Of a stretch of 64,000 bases of DNA, positions 48,595 through 59,285 are shown piece after piece. Below the pieces are notes generated by a model, which did no database searches, was not told the origin of the DNA, and saw nothing but the letters and a program-made list of their open reading frames with translations. The position numbers and the translations under genes are program-made. This stretch comes from Acidovorax sp. 107 (GTDB taxonomy: Bacteria > Pseudomonadota > Gammaproteobacteria > Burkholderiales > Burkholderiaceae_C). The stretch spans positions 2,501-66,500 of the forward strand of contig NZ_QBTZ01000001.1 of the NCBI RefSeq assembly GCF_003058055.1. The letters run 5' to 3'. How positions within the stretch are numbered: position 1 is the first letter of the stretch; every line of letters starts with the position of its first letter.

Positions 48595-50256
48595 ATGGCA
48601 ACTGTTCATCCCGCACCGCGGCCGATGTCGCCCGAAGAGAGGAAGGTCATCTTCGCCTCGTCGCTCGGCACCGTTTTCGAGTGGTACGACTTTTACCTGT
48701 ACGGCTCGCTCGCAGCCATCATCGCCAAGCAGTTCTTCAGCGGTCTGGATGCCGGCTCGGCGTTCATCTTCGCGCTGCTGGCGTTTGCGGCGGGCTTCAT
48801 TGTTCGTCCCTTCGGCGCCATCTTCTTCGGCCGCCTGGGCGACATGATCGGTCGCAAGTACACGTTCCTGGTCACCATCCTGATCATGGGCCTGTCCACG
48901 TTCATCGTGGGTATCTTGCCGACGTACGCATCCATCGGTGTGGCCGCTCCCGTCATCCTGATTGCGCTGCGCCTGCTGCAAGGCCTGGCACTGGGCGGTG
49001 AGTACGGCGGCGCGGCCACCTACGTGGCCGAGCACGCTCCGCACGGCAAGCGCGGCGCCTACACGGCCTGGATCCAGACCACGGCCACGCTGGGTCTGTT
49101 CCTGTCGCTGATGGTGATTCTGGGCACCCGTACCATCCTGGGCGAAGAAGCCTTTGCCGACTGGGGCTGGCGTGTTCCGTTCATCGTGTCGATCCTGTTG
49201 CTGGCCATCTCGGTCTGGATCCGCCTGTCGATGAACGAATCGCCTGCCTTCCAGAAGATGAAGGCCGAGGGCAAGACCTCCAAGGCACCGCTGACCGAAT
49301 CTTTCGGCCAGTGGAAGAACCTCAAGATCGTGATCCTGGCGCTGGTGGGCCTCACTGCCGGCCAGGCTGTGGTGTGGTACTCGGGCCAGTTCTATGCGCT
49401 GTTCTTCCTGACGCAGGCACTGAAGGTCGATGGCGCCACCGCCAACATCTTTGTGGCCGTATCGCTGCTGATTGGTACGCCGTTCTTCATCGTGTTCGGT
49501 TCGCTGTCGGACAAGATCGGCCGCAAGCCCATCATCCTGGCGGGCTGCCTGCTGGCCGCACTGACGTACTTCCCCGTGTTCGGTGCCCTCACCAAGGCGG
49601 CCAACCCCGCTCTGGCTGAAGCCCAGGCCAAGAACAAGGTGGTGATCACCGCCGACCCTGCCGAATGCTCGTTCCAGTTCAACCCCACGGGCACCACCAA
49701 GTTCACCAGCTCGTGCGACATCGCCAAGCAGGTGCTGGCTGGCGCTTCGGTGAGCTATGAAAACGCTGTGGCTCCCGCCGGTACGGTGGCAACCATCAAG
49801 ATTGGCGAAACCGCGATCCCCTCGTATACCAGCAAGGGCTTGAGCGCTGACGAAGCCAAGAAGAAGGATGCCGAGTTCAAGAAGCTCGTGGCCGACGACC
49901 TGAAGGCCGCTGGCTACCCCACCAAGGCAGACCCTGCCCGCATCGACAAGGTGATGGTCACCATCATCCTGACCTACCTGGTGCTGCTGGTGACCATGGT
50001 GTACGGCCCCATCGCCGCCATGCTGGTCGAGATGTTCCCCACCCGCATCCGCTACACGTCCATGTCCCTGCCGTACCACATCGGTAACGGCTGGTTCGGC
50101 GGCCTGCTGCCCACCACGGCGTTTGCCATCGTGGCCCAGACCGGCAACATGTACAACGGCCTGTGGTACCCCATCATCATCGCCGGTGCCACGGTGGTGA
50201 TCGGTGGCCTGTTCATCAAGGAAACCAAGGACGTTGACATCTACGCCAACGACTGA
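48595..50256 (+). CDS. MFS metabolite:proton symporter with a long loop insertion
   Basis: A 553-aa transporter of the MHS family (ShiA/ProP/KgtP-like). The 5' half has ASSLGTVFEWYDFYLYGSLAA, RPFGAIFFGRLGDMIGRKYTF and RLLQGLALGGEYGGAATYVAEHAP, all diagnostic. Between about residues 337 and 455, beyond the GSLSDKIGRKPIILAGCLLAAL segment, lies a hydrophilic insertion of roughly 110 residues with two Cys (358 and 374) that normal family members (about 430-440 aa) lack; membrane helices resume with VMVTIILTYLVLLVTMVYG. Substrate unknown. Strong cacacacc..atg start with aggag upstream. Confidence 0.92.
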   Translation: MATVHPAPRPMSPEERKVIFASSLGTVFEWYDFYLYGSLAAIIAKQFFSGLDAGSAFIFALLAFAAGFIVRPFGAIFFGRLGDMIGRKYTFLVTILIMGLSTFIVGILPTYASIGVAAPVILIALRLLQGLALGGEYGGAATYVAEHAPHGKRGAYTAWIQTTATLGLFLSLMVILGTRTILGEEAFADWGWRVPFIVSILLLAISVWIRLSMNESPAFQKMKAEGKTSKAPLTESFGQWKNLKIVILALVGLTAGQAVVWYSGQFYALFFLTQALKVDGATANIFVAVSLLIGTPFFIVFGSLSDKIGRKPIILAGCLLAALTYFPVFGALTKAANPALAEAQAKNKVVITADPAECSFQFNPTGTTKFTSSCDIAKQVLAGASVSYENAVAPAGTVATIKIGETAIPSYTSKGLSADEAKKKDAEFKKLVADDLKAAGYPTKADPARIDKVMVTIILTYLVLLVTMVYGPIAAMLVEMFPTRIRYTSMSLPYHIGNGWFGGLLPTTAFAIVAQTGNMYNGLWYPIIIAGATVVIGGLFIKETKDVDIYAND

Positions 50257-50273
50257 TCGTTACTGACCGGTGT

Positions 50274-50305
50274 ACAGGGCCCGCCCCGCAAGGGTCGGGC
50301 CCTGT
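50274..50305 (+). terminator. Hairpin after the MFS gene
   Basis: A 10-bp inverted repeat, acagggcccg (50274-50283) with cgggccctgt (50296-50305), follows the MFS stop by 17 bases. It is strong but has only a short T-poor tail, so it may attenuate rather than fully end transcription before the small gene at 50404. Confidence 0.7.
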
Positions 50306-50403
50306 GTTCCATCAAGGGGCTTGTGCCGCGCACCAGTACAACCCACAACCTGCGCGTCAGCCAGGCCCCTTGATTGAACAACCCCATCCCAGGAGAAATT
50401 GAT

Positions 50404-50595
50404 ATGTGGAAGATTGTTGTTGGCTTCGTCTTGTTTGCCGCCTTGTCGATGTACGTGATCATCACGGCCGGCGACAAGGCCGACATGGGCGGTGAAAAGC
50501 ACGGGGCCGATTCCGTGCACGCCCCCGAGGCCCCTGCGAGCGCGGCCGCACCTGCACCTGCTGCGGCTCCTGCATCGCCTGCCAGCGCGCAATAA
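50404..50595 (+). CDS. Small single-helix membrane protein
   Basis: A 63-aa protein with one N-terminal membrane helix (MWKIVVGFVLFAALSMYVIITAG), a short acidic stretch with GGEKHGADS, and an Ala/Pro-rich tail (PEAPASAAAPAPAAAP). The ATG has aggagaaattgat before it, a good ribosome site, and a strong terminator follows its stop, so it is likely real. It follows an MFS gene on the same strand and could be an accessory subunit; no family is recognised. Confidence 0.78.
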   Translation: MWKIVVGFVLFAALSMYVIITAGDKADMGGEKHGADSVHAPEAPASAAAPAPAAAPASPASAQ

Positions 50596-50614
50596 GCACG
50601 TTGCCCGGCATGAC

Positions 50615-50652
50615 AAAGGCCCTGCCAGCAATCGCTGGCAGGGCCTTTTTTT
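50615..50652 (+). terminator. Intrinsic terminator
   Basis: A perfect 15-bp inverted repeat, aaaggccctgccagc (50615-50629) and gctggcagggccttt (50634-50648), with a four-base loop and a T run to 50652. It ends the small membrane protein gene and, being symmetric, could also act on the convergent binding-protein gene. Confidence 0.94.
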
Positions 50653-50684
50653 ATGGTGTCCGGGGGGTGTTGGCCTGTGCCGGG

Positions 50685-51803
50685 TCAGCGCTTGAAGCGA
50701 CCGTCGGTGCCGATGATGGACAGGTCCGAGAAGTCCAGCCCGCTGTGGTCGGTAGGGCTGTAGCTCAGCTCCATGCCGCCCAGATCCCACTTCCTGATAC
50801 TTTCCAACCCCGTGAGGAGTTTGGCGCTGTCGGGCTTGGCGCCTGCACGTTTAAGGCCTTCCACGAGTACCTTGGCGCTCACAAAACCCTCCAGCATGGC
50901 GGGCGTCAGGTCGCCGATGTTCTTGGCCTTGGCCAGGTCCATGGCCTCCTTGACCACGGGGTAGTTGAGCGAGCGCTCCGACGGGAACACCTGCGTCACC
51001 ACCACGCCCCGGGCCTGGTCGCCCAGGGCCTTCACAAACCCGCCCGACGCGTTGTTGGACAGCGTGACGATCTGGCCGGCAACGCCCGCAGCGCGCAGGG
51101 CCTTGATGCCATCCACCACCGCTGCGCCCGTGCCGATGAAAATCACGGCCTGAGGTTGCTTGCCGGCCACGCGCGGCGCGATGGCGCTGTAGTCGGGCTT
51201 GGCGCGGTCAAACTTCTCGACGAACAGCGCCTCGATGTTGTTGGCCTTGAAGCCGGCCTGCGCACCCGCCAGCCCGTCGGCGCCAAAGGTGTCGTCCACA
51301 TGCACCACGCCAATGCGCTGGATGCCCAGCGTGTGCAGGTGGGAGATGGCCTTGGTCACCTCGCGCTGGTAGGGCGCTCGCACGTTGAACACGTATTTGC
51401 TTACCGGCTGGTGCAGCGCAATCGCTCCGGTGGACGGGCCCACCAGCGGCACGCCATGCTGTTCCAGCACCGGGATGATGCCCTGCGTGTGGGGCGTGCC
51501 CCGGGTCATGAACAGGCCGATCACGCCCTTTTGTTCGATCAGCGTGCGGGTGTTGTCCAGAGTCAGCTTGGGGTCGAACTTGTCGTCCAGCGACAGCACC
51601 TCCACCTTCTGCCCGCCCACACCGCCCTTGGCGTTGACGTGGTCGATGTAAAGGGCTGCACCCTGCATGGATTCGGCCACCGTGGCGGCGGCCGAGCCGG
51701 TGATGCCCACTGTCTGGCCGATCAGGATCTGTGCGTGGGCGGAACCGATGCCCAGGGCGGCAGCCAGGGCGCAGAGCGCACCGGCCAGGCCAGTTTTCTT
51801 CAT
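50685..51803 (-). CDS. LivK-like ABC periplasmic binding protein (1 of 2)
   Basis: A 372-aa type I periplasmic binding protein of the Leu/Ile/Val family (Peripla_BP_6). A signal peptide ending IGSAHA precedes ILIGQTVGITGSAAATVAESMQGA. The fold-typical segments LFMTRGTPHTQGIIPVLEQHGVPLVGPSTG and LEGFVSAKVLVEGLKRAG are present. It is a close paralogue of the next gene (51885), with equal length and the same ending LSIIGTDGRFKR. No permease or ATPase genes adjoin. Ligand unknown, amino acid or aromatic acid. Confidence 0.92.
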   Translation of the reverse strand: MKKTGLAGALCALAAALGIGSAHAQILIGQTVGITGSAAATVAESMQGAALYIDHVNAKGGVGGQKVEVLSLDDKFDPKLTLDNTRTLIEQKGVIGLFMTRGTPHTQGIIPVLEQHGVPLVGPSTGAIALHQPVSKYVFNVRAPYQREVTKAISHLHTLGIQRIGVVHVDDTFGADGLAGAQAGFKANNIEALFVEKFDRAKPDYSAIAPRVAGKQPQAVIFIGTGAAVVDGIKALRAAGVAGQIVTLSNNASGGFVKALGDQARGVVVTQVFPSERSLNYPVVKEAMDLAKAKNIGDLTPAMLEGFVSAKVLVEGLKRAGAKPDSAKLLTGLESIRKWDLGGMELSYSPTDHSGLDFSDLSIIGTDGRFKR

Positions 51804-51884
51804 GGGGTTGTCTCCTGCGTGTGGAGCGCCCGAGTGTAGGCACGCTCCCGCGCGGGACAACTGTAAAAACGCGTAGGCGGTCGC

Positions 51885-53003
51885 TCAGCGGCGGAAGCGC
51901 CCGTCCGTGCCGATGATGGACAGGTCGGCAAAGTCCAGCCCGGTATGGTCCTCGGGGCTGAAGTTCACTTCCAGCCCGCCCAGGTCCAGCTTCTTGATGC
52001 TCTCCAGGGCGGTCTGGATCTTGTCGCGGCTGGGTTTGGGGCCCGCGCGCTTGAGGCCTTCGACCAGCACCTTGGCGGCGGCAAAGCCCTCGAGCATGGC
52101 AGGGCTGATTTCGGTCAGTCCCTTGGCCTTGGCCAGTTCCTGGGCTTCCTTGACCATCGGGTAGGTCACGGCCCGCTCGTTGGGGAACACCTGGGTCACG
52201 ATCACGCCGCGTGCGTTGGCCCCCAGGCTCTTGATGAAGCCGCTGGACGCGTTGTTGGACAGCGTCACGATCTGCGCCGCCGAACCCGCCGTGCGCACGG
52301 CGGTAGTGGCATCCACCACCGCGGAGCCCGAGGCCACCATCAGCACCGCCTGCGCGTCGGCCTTGGCCACCTTGGCGGCGATGGGTGCGAAGTCGGGCTT
52401 GGCGCGGTCGAACTTTTCGGACACCACGGCGGTCAGCTTGGCGGCCGCCAGTCCCTTCTGCGCGCCCTGGATGCCGTCGGCACCAAAACTGTCGTCGGCA
52501 TACACCAGCGCCACGCGGCTGATGCCCATCGAAGCCAGGTGGGTGATCGCCTTTTCCGCCTCGCGCTGGTAGGTGGCGCGCACGTTGAAGATGTATTTGC
52601 GCACCGGCTGGTGCAGCACCATGGCCCCGGTGGACGGCGCCACCAGCACCACGCCATGTTTGTCCAGCAGCGGGAGGATGGCCTCGGTGTGGGGTGTGCC
52701 CCGGTTGAGGAACAGTGCGGAGACGTTCTTGTCTTCGATCAGCGTGCGGGCGTTTTCCGCCGCCAGCTTGGGGTCGAACTTGTCATCCAGGGAGATCAGT
52801 TCGATCTTCTGGCCATTGACACCGCCCTTGGCATTGATGGAGTCGATGTACAGCAGCGCACCGTCGGTGGTCTCCTTCACCCCGGCCGCCACCTGGCCGC
52901 TGAATCCTGCTGTCTGGCCGACCAGAATCTGTGCGTGGCTGGCCGCACTGGCCGCAAGCGCCAGGACCATGCCCGCCGCCCGCAGTTGCCATTGTTTTGT
53001 CAT
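51885..53003 (-). CDS. LivK-like ABC periplasmic binding protein (2 of 2)
   Basis: A 372-aa paralogue of the preceding gene with a signal peptide (MVLALAASAASHA) and the same segments, for example ILVGQTAGFSGQVAAGVKETTDGA, ALFLNRGTPHTEAILPLLDKHGVVLVAPSTG and LEGFAAAKVLVEGLKRAG. The two differ mostly outside the ligand cleft. The 81-base gap between them carries no visible promoter motif I can defend. Tandem duplication is the simple explanation. Confidence 0.92.
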   Translation of the reverse strand: MTKQWQLRAAGMVLALAASAASHAQILVGQTAGFSGQVAAGVKETTDGALLYIDSINAKGGVNGQKIELISLDDKFDPKLAAENARTLIEDKNVSALFLNRGTPHTEAILPLLDKHGVVLVAPSTGAMVLHQPVRKYIFNVRATYQREAEKAITHLASMGISRVALVYADDSFGADGIQGAQKGLAAAKLTAVVSEKFDRAKPDFAPIAAKVAKADAQAVLMVASGSAVVDATTAVRTAGSAAQIVTLSNNASSGFIKSLGANARGVIVTQVFPNERAVTYPMVKEAQELAKAKGLTEISPAMLEGFAAAKVLVEGLKRAGPKPSRDKIQTALESIKKLDLGGLEVNFSPEDHTGLDFADLSIIGTDGRFRR

Positions 53004-53212
53004 GGCGGTCTCCTCTTGTTGTCTATGGAGGCCGCAGTCTAAACCGATGTGGCGGGCCCGAACCTCCGCTTTTTGCCAGCCGCTGCCCCATTCCCCTTGC
53101 TTTGTCTACGGTCAAAAGCACCGCAGCGCGCCCCGGGGGTAATTGGCGTGCGCAGGAGCAAACGCCGGTGTCTCCCTAGAATGTTTCGCCTCACACCCGA
53201 AAGACCGCCTCC

Positions 53213-56200
53213 ATGACCCAGGGACAGATCCGCATCCGTGGCGCACGCCAGCACAACCTCAAGAACCTGGACCTGGACATCCGCACCGGCGAACTGACGG
53301 TGGTCACGGGGCCGAGCGGCTCGGGCAAATCCAGCCTGGTGTTTGACACGCTGTACGCCGAGGGTCAGCGCCGGTATGTGGAGACCTTCAGCGCCTACGC
53401 GCGCCAGTTCCTGGACCGCATGGACAAACCCGCCGTGGACAAGGTCGAAGGCGTGCCCCCGGCCATTGCCATCGACCAGACCAACCCCGTGCGCTCCAGC
53501 CGCTCCACCGTGGGCACGATGACGGAGCTGAACGACCACCTCAAGCTGCTGTTCGCGCGTGCGGGCCAGCTCTTTGACAAGCAGACCGCGCAGCCTGTGC
53601 GCCACGACTCGCCCGAGACCATCTACGCGGAGCTGCAGCGTCGCAGTGCCGAGGCAGGCGACCCGCGCATCGTGCTGACATTCCCCGTGGAACTGCCTGG
53701 GGGCACCTCCGCCGAACAGGTCGAGCAGTGGCTGTCTGCCAGCGGCTTCACCAAGGTGCAGGCCGAGCGCGAGGTGGCCACTCCCACCGGCCCGCGCAAA
53801 GTGCTGGACGTGGTGGCCGACCGCTTCCGCCTGGGCAATGCCGAGAAGGCGCGGGTGATCGAGGCGATTGAGGTGGCCCTTAAGCGCGGCACGGGGCGCT
53901 TGAATGTGTACCGCCTGGTGGACGAGGGCGAGCCGGAACTGTGGCGCTTTTCGACAGGCCTGCACTGCCCCGACAGCGACCTGCGCTACAGCGACCCCAT
54001 CCCCTCGATGTTCTCGTTCAATTCGGCCGTGGGCGCGTGCGACAGCTGCCGGGGCTTTGGCCGCGTGATCGGGGTGGACTACGGCCTGGTCATTCCCAAC
54101 GACAAGCTCACGCTGCGCGCGGGCGCGATCAAGACCATCCAGACCCCTGCGTGGAAAGAGGCGCAGGACGATCTCATGCGCCATGCCGAAACGGCCGGCA
54201 TCCCGCGCGACACCCCCTGGTACAAGCTGACCGAGGAACAGAAGAAGTGGGTCATCGGCGGCGCGCCCGGCTACAAGGACGGGCAGTGGAGCAAGCAGTG
54301 GTACGGCATCAAGCGCTTCTTCGAATACCTCGAAAGCAAGGCTTACAAGATGCACATCCGCGTGCTGCTGTCCAAGTACCGCAGCTACACGCCGTGCCCC
54401 ACCTGCGCGGGTGCGCGCCTCAAAACCGAAAGCCTGCTCTGGCGCATCGGCCGCAAGGAAGACGCCGATGCGGTGCTGGAGCCCGGCAAACGTTTCATGC
54501 CCGAGGGCGTGCAATGGTCGCGTGAGCAACTGGAGGCCTTGCCCGGCCTGTGTCTGCACGACCTGATGCTGCTGCCCATTGACCGGCTGCGCCGTTTTTT
54601 TGACCGCATGCAATTGCCGGTGGGTGACGACGCCAAGGGCGGCGATGCCCAGGCACTGAAGCTGCTGCACGAAGAAATCACCACGCGCCTCAAATACCTG
54701 TGCGACGTGGGCATTGGCTACCTCACGCTCGACCGGCAAAGTCGCACGCTCAGTGGCGGCGAGGTGCAGCGCATCAATCTCACCACGGCCCTGGGCACCA
54801 GCCTGGTCAACACGCTGTTCGTGCTGGACGAGCCCAGCATCGGCCTGCACCCGCGCGACATGCACCGCATCACCGAGGCCATGCTGCGCCTGCGCGATGC
54901 GGGCAACACCCTGGTGGTGGTGGAGCACGACCCGGCCGTCATGCTCGCGGCCGACCGCATGATCGACATGGGCCCCGGGCCCGGTCGCCTGGGCGGACAG
55001 ATTGTTTTTGATGGCACGACGGCCGACCTGCGCCAGGCCGACACGCTCACCGGCGCCTATCTGGGCGGCCGCAAGCATGTGGGCTTTGGCTTCAAGCGCA
55101 TGGTCACCGAATCGACCCCGCGCCTCATCCTGGAGGGCGCGCGTGAGCACAACCTGCAGGATGTGACGGTCGAGTTTCCGCTGCAGCGCCTGGTCACGGT
55201 GACGGGGGTGAGCGGCTCAGGCAAGTCGAGTCTGATCCAGGACGTGTTGGCCCCGGCGCTGCTGCGCCACTTCGGCAAGGCCACCGACAGCCCTGGCGCG
55301 CACGACCGCATGCTGGGCGCCGACCATTTGTCAGACGTGGTGTTTGTGGACCAGTCTCCCATCGGCAAAACGGCCCGTTCCAACCCCGTGAGCTACGTGG
55401 GCGCGTGGGACAGCATCCGCGAACTGTTTGCCGTGGCGCCGCTGTCCAAGCAGCGCAGCTACACCGCTGCCAAGTTCAGCTTCAACAGCGGCGACGGGCG
55501 CTGCCCGACCTGCGGCGGCTCGGGCTTTGAGCATGTGGAGATGCAGTTCCTGAGCGACGTGTACCTGCGCTGCCCCGACTGCGACGGCAAGCGGTACCGG
55601 CCCGAGATCCTGGAGATCACCATCGAACGCGGCGGCAAGACGCTGAACGTGGCCGACGTGCTGGCGCTCACCGTGGCCGAGGCGGCCGCCGTGTTTGCCA
55701 ACGACCGCGACGTGATCCGCGCGCTGCAGCCCATCGTGGATGTGGGGCTCGAATATGTGGCGCTGGGCCAGCCTGTGCCGACCTTGTCCGGCGGTGAGGC
55801 GCAGCGCCTCAAGCTGGCAGGCTTCCTGGCCGAAGCGGCGAAGACAGCTGCCAAATCCCGCCAGGCCGTGGCGCGCAAAGGCACGCTGTTCCTGTTCGAC
55901 GAGCCCACCACGGGCCTGCACTTTGACGACATCGCCAAGCTCATGCGCGCGCTGCGCAAGCTCATCGATGCGGGGCACTCGCTCATCGTCATCGAGCACA
56001 ACCTGGACGTGATCCGCGCCAGCGACTGGCTCATCGACCTGGGGCCGGAAGGCGGCTACGCCGGTGGTCTCATCGTGGCCGAGGGCACGCCCGAAGATGT
56101 GCGGGCCCACGCCACCTCGCACACCGGGCAGGCACTGCGCGACTACGAACTGGCGCTGGGCGTGGGCGGCCACTCGGTGCACGAAAAGGCTGCCGCGCTA

Positions 56201-59086
56201 CGAAAATCAGAGCGCCTTGCGCATATGGATCTAGCGCCTGCGGCCAAAAACGCCATTGAAATCGTCAACGCCAAGGAGCACAACCTCAAGAACCTGAGCG
56301 TGGACATTCCGCGCGGCAAGTTCAATGTGGTGACGGGTGTGAGCGGCTCAGGCAAGTCCACGCTGGCGTTTGACATCCTGTTCAACGAAGGCCAGCGGCG
56401 CTACCTCGAATCGCTCAACGCCTATGCGCGTTCCATCGTGCAGCCCGCTGGCCGGCCCGAGGTGGATGCGGTCTACGGCATCCCGCCCACCGTGGCCATC
56501 GAGCAGCGACTGTCGCGCGGCGGGCGCAAGTCCACCGTGGGCACGACCACCGAGGTGTGGCACTTTTTGCGCCTGCTGTACGTCAAGCTCGGCACGCAGC
56601 ACTGCACCAAAGACGGCGCCGCCGTGCAGCCGCAAACGCCCGAGAGCATTGCCGCGCAGCTGCTCACGCAGTTCCGTGGTCAGCACATCGGCTTGCTCGC
56701 GCCGCTGGTGATGAACCGCAAGGGCGTCTACACCGAGCTGGCCGACTGGGCCCGCCCGCGTGGCTACACGCACCTGCGCGTGGACGGCAACTTTTTGCCC
56801 ACCACCAATTTCCCGCGCATCGACCGTTTCAAGGAACACACCATCGAGCTGCCCGTGGCCAGCCTCGATGTGTCGCCGGAGCACGAGGCGGCGCTGCGCA
56901 TCGCGCTGGCCGATGCGCTCACGCACGGCAAGGGCGTGGTGCATGTTCTCTCAGGCATCGCAGGCCTGCGCGAGGCCATGGAGGGCGGCCAGCCCACGGC
57001 GGGCATTGGTACGCTGCAGGCGTTCTCCACCAAGCGCGCCTGCCCCGTGTGCGCGACGAGCTATGCCGAGCTGGACCCGCGCCTTTTTTCATACAACAGC
57101 AAACACGGCTGGTGCCCCGACTGCGTGGGCACGGGCGTCAAGCTCACCAAAGACCAGCGCAAGGTGTTTGACGACTCGGTGCAGGACGACAAGGAAAAAG
57201 GCCGCGAGCAGACCTTTGCCGAGCCCGAGGTGGAAGACCTGGTCGACACGGCCTGCCCCACCTGCAGCGGCACGCGCCTGAACGCCACGGCCCGCGCTGT
57301 GCGGTTTGCAGGCGTGGGTATCACCGACATCGCTGCGCTGTCCGTCTCCGACGTGCGCCGCTGGGTGGAGACCTTGCGCGTGGAAGGCGGCATGACAGCC
57401 CGCGAGGCCGACATCGCCCGCGACCTGGTGCCCGAGATCCAGAGCCGCCTTGAATTCCTGGAAGAAGTGGGCTTGGGCTACCTCACGCTCGACCGGGGCG
57501 CGCCCACGCTCAGCGGGGGCGAGGCGCAGCGCATTCGCCTGGCCGCGCAGCTGGGCAGCAACCTGCAGGGCGTGTGCTACGTGCTGGACGAGCCCACCAT
57601 CGGGCTACACGCGCGCGACAACCAGATTTTGCTCAACGCCCTGCACAAGCTCGGCGACAAGGGCAACACGCTGGTGGTGGTGGAGCACGACGAAGACACT
57701 ATCCGCCGCGCCGACCACATCATCGACATTGGCCCGAGCGCCGGTAAGCGCGGTGGCCGCCTGGTGGCGCAAGGCTCGGTGAACGACCTCACGGCCGCAG
57801 AAGATTCACAAACCGGCCGCTACCTGCTGCATGCGATGAAGCACCCGCTGCAACTGCGCCGCAGCATGGTGGCGGGCGAGGTGAGTGCCGAAGCCACGGC
57901 GGCCTTTGCCCAGGCCGAGGCGGCAGCGCCCACCGGCCGCCAAAGCGCCGCCGTGAAGAAGCGCGCCGCCCAGGCCGCAGCGCTGGCGGCCGATGCACTC
58001 ACCGAGGCCAAGGAGCGCGCAGCCATGCGCTGGCTGACGGTGCATGGCGCGCAATTGCACAACCTGCAGAACGTGACCGCCACGGTACCGCTGCACCGCC
58101 TGGTGGCGGTGACAGGCGTGAGCGGCTCGGGCAAGTCCACCCTGGCGCGTGATGTGTTGCTCGCCAACGTGCAGGCCTGGGTGCAGCAGCGCAGCACCAA
58201 GGCTGGGCGCGACGCGATGGACGCAGGCAAGGCGCCACCACTGGTCGGTTGCACGGGCCTGTCTGGCTTCGAAAGCATCGACCGCGTGCTCGAAGTGGAC
58301 CAGACGCCCATCGGCAAAACACCGCGCAGTTGCCCCGCCACCTACATCGGCTTCTGGGACACCATCCGCAAGCTGTTTGCCGAAACGCTGGAGGCCAAGG
58401 CGCGCGGCTATGCGGCCGGGCGCTTCAGCTTCAACACCGGCGAAGGCCGCTGCCCCAGCTGCGAAGGTGCAGGCGTGCGCACCATCGAGATGAGCTTTCT
58501 GCCCGATGTGAAGGTGCCCTGCGAAACCTGCCACGGCGCGCGCTTCAACCCCGAAACGCTGGCCGTGACCTGGCGCGGCAAGAGCATTGGCGATGTGCTG
58601 CAGATGGAGGTGGACGAGGCGGTGGACTTTTTCGCCACCATGCCTAGCATCGCGCACCCGTTGCAGCTCTTGAAGGACGTGGGCCTGGGCTACCTCACGC
58701 TGGGCCAGCCCTCGCCCACGCTCAGCGGCGGCGAGGCGCAGCGCATCAAGCTGGTGACCGAGCTGACCAAGGTGCGTGACGAGGTCGGCCGCCGGGGGCA
58801 GAAGGCGCCGCACACGCTGTATGTGCTGGACGAGCCCACCGTGGGCCTGCACATGGCCGATGTGGACAAGCTCATCCGCGTGCTGCACCGCCTGGTCGAT
58901 GGAGGTCACAGCGTGATCGTGATCGAGCACGACCTGGATGTGATTGCCGAGGCCGACTGGATCCTGGACCTGGGGCCGGAGGGCGGCAACGCCGGTGGCC
59001 GCATCGTGGCAGCCGCTACGCCCGAAGAGGTGGTGGCGGCTGGCACGCACACGGGCAAGGCGCTCGCGCCGGTGCTCGCCCGCTGA
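53213..59086 (+). CDS. uvrA: Double-length UvrA (two fused UvrA units)
   Basis: A 1957-aa protein, about twice the usual 940. It holds two UvrA units in tandem, giving four ATP-binding modules with Walker A motifs at residues about 33, 665, 1042 and 1635 (SGSGKS). The first unit is roughly 1-985, the second 1013-1957. UvrA recognises DNA damage in nucleotide excision repair. The C-terminal zinc motifs are intact in both ([10 protein letters not shown] / RCPSCEGAG), but the earlier zinc module of unit 1 reads CPDS where unit 2 has CPVC, so one ligand is lost. Residues 997-1015 at the joint are encoded by dispersed repeat copy E. A normal UvrA is probably encoded elsewhere. Confidence 0.94.
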   Translation: MTQGQIRIRGARQHNLKNLDLDIRTGELTVVTGPSGSGKSSLVFDTLYAEGQRRYVETFSAYARQFLDRMDKPAVDKVEGVPPAIAIDQTNPVRSSRSTVGTMTELNDHLKLLFARAGQLFDKQTAQPVRHDSPETIYAELQRRSAEAGDPRIVLTFPVELPGGTSAEQVEQWLSASGFTKVQAEREVATPTGPRKVLDVVADRFRLGNAEKARVIEAIEVALKRGTGRLNVYRLVDEGEPELWRFSTGLHCPDSDLRYSDPIPSMFSFNSAVGACDSCRGFGRVIGVDYGLVIPNDKLTLRAGAIKTIQTPAWKEAQDDLMRHAETAGIPRDTPWYKLTEEQKKWVIGGAPGYKDGQWSKQWYGIKRFFEYLESKAYKMHIRVLLSKYRSYTPCPTCAGARLKTESLLWRIGRKEDADAVLEPGKRFMPEGVQWSREQLEALPGLCLHDLMLLPIDRLRRFFDRMQLPVGDDAKGGDAQALKLLHEEITTRLKYLCDVGIGYLTLDRQSRTLSGGEVQRINLTTALGTSLVNTLFVLDEPSIGLHPRDMHRITEAMLRLRDAGNTLVVVEHDPAVMLAADRMIDMGPGPGRLGGQIVFDGTTADLRQADTLTGAYLGGRKHVGFGFKRMVTESTPRLILEGAREHNLQDVTVEFPLQRLVTVTGVSGSGKSSLIQDVLAPALLRHFGKATDSPGAHDRMLGADHLSDVVFVDQSPIGKTARSNPVSYVGAWDSIRELFAVAPLSKQRSYTAAKFSFNSGDGRCPTCGGSGFEHVEMQFLSDVYLRCPDCDGKRYRPEILEITIERGGKTLNVADVLALTVAEAAAVFANDRDVIRALQPIVDVGLEYVALGQPVPTLSGGEAQRLKLAGFLAEAAKTAAKSRQAVARKGTLFLFDEPTTGLHFDDIAKLMRALRKLIDAGHSLIVIEHNLDVIRASDWLIDLGPEGGYAGGLIVAEGTPEDVRAHATSHTGQALRDYELALGVGGHSVHEKAAALRKSERLAHMDLAPAAKNAIEIVNAKEHNLKNLSVDIPRGKFNVVTGVSGSGKSTLAFDILFNEGQRRYLESLNAYARSIVQPAGRPEVDAVYGIPPTVAIEQRLSRGGRKSTVGTTTEVWHFLRLLYVKLGTQHCTKDGAAVQPQTPESIAAQLLTQFRGQHIGLLAPLVMNRKGVYTELADWARPRGYTHLRVDGNFLPTTNFPRIDRFKEHTIELPVASLDVSPEHEAALRIALADALTHGKGVVHVLSGIAGLREAMEGGQPTAGIGTLQAFSTKRACPVCATSYAELDPRLFSYNSKHGWCPDCVGTGVKLTKDQRKVFDDSVQDDKEKGREQTFAEPEVEDLVDTACPTCSGTRLNATARAVRFAGVGITDIAALSVSDVRRWVETLRVEGGMTAREADIARDLVPEIQSRLEFLEEVGLGYLTLDRGAPTLSGGEAQRIRLAAQLGSNLQGVCYVLDEPTIGLHARDNQILLNALHKLGDKGNTLVVVEHDEDTIRRADHIIDIGPSAGKRGGRLVAQGSVNDLTAAEDSQTGRYLLHAMKHPLQLRRSMVAGEVSAEATAAFAQAEAAAPTGRQSAAVKKRAAQAAALAADALTEAKERAAMRWLTVHGAQLHNLQNVTATVPLHRLVAVTGVSGSGKSTLARDVLLANVQAWVQQRSTKAGRDAMDAGKAPPLVGCTGLSGFESIDRVLEVDQTPIGKTPRSCPATYIGFWDTIRKLFAETLEAKARGYAAGRFSFNTGEGRCPSCEGAGVRTIEMSFLPDVKVPCETCHGARFNPETLAVTWRGKSIGDVLQMEVDEAVDFFATMPSIAHPLQLLKDVGLGYLTLGQPSPTLSGGEAQRIKLVTELTKVRDEVGRRGQKAPHTLYVLDEPTVGLHMADVDKLIRVLHRLVDGGHSVIVIEHDLDVIAEADWILDLGPEGGNAGGRIVAAATPEEVVAAGTHTGKALAPVLAR
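56200..56256 (+). repeat. Dispersed repeat, copy E, at the UvrA fusion joint
   Basis: Within uvrA, ctagcgcctgcggc (56231-56244) is 13 of 14 identical to copy A, with gcgcat before it and attgaaat after it in the same order. It encodes [18 protein letters not shown], precisely the linker between the two UvrA units, in frame. Confidence 0.7.
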
Positions 59087-59285
59087 GGCGTGCGGGCGTT
59101 GTGATGAGGGGGCTGAGGGCAGGGTACTGGGCCCAGCCTGGTGGATGGCGCACAGCCCTGCCGGCCCCTGTCCTACACAGTGCGCTGAACATGGCGCACG
59201 CGCTGCATGGAATGGGCTTCCTACGATGGGCTGCAGGGGATCGGCTCCCCACCTTTCATCCACATATTCAAGGACGCCCTTCACC

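Noticed and set aside
53039..55150. Long open frame of about 700 codons on the minus strand opposite uvrA
   Set aside because: It is the antisense of a conserved gene in GC-rich DNA, has His/Val/Gln-rich composition typical of such shadows, and shows no domain or start signal. The same holds for the frames at 6577-8322, 12433-14607, 19648-21789 and 42146-44266.
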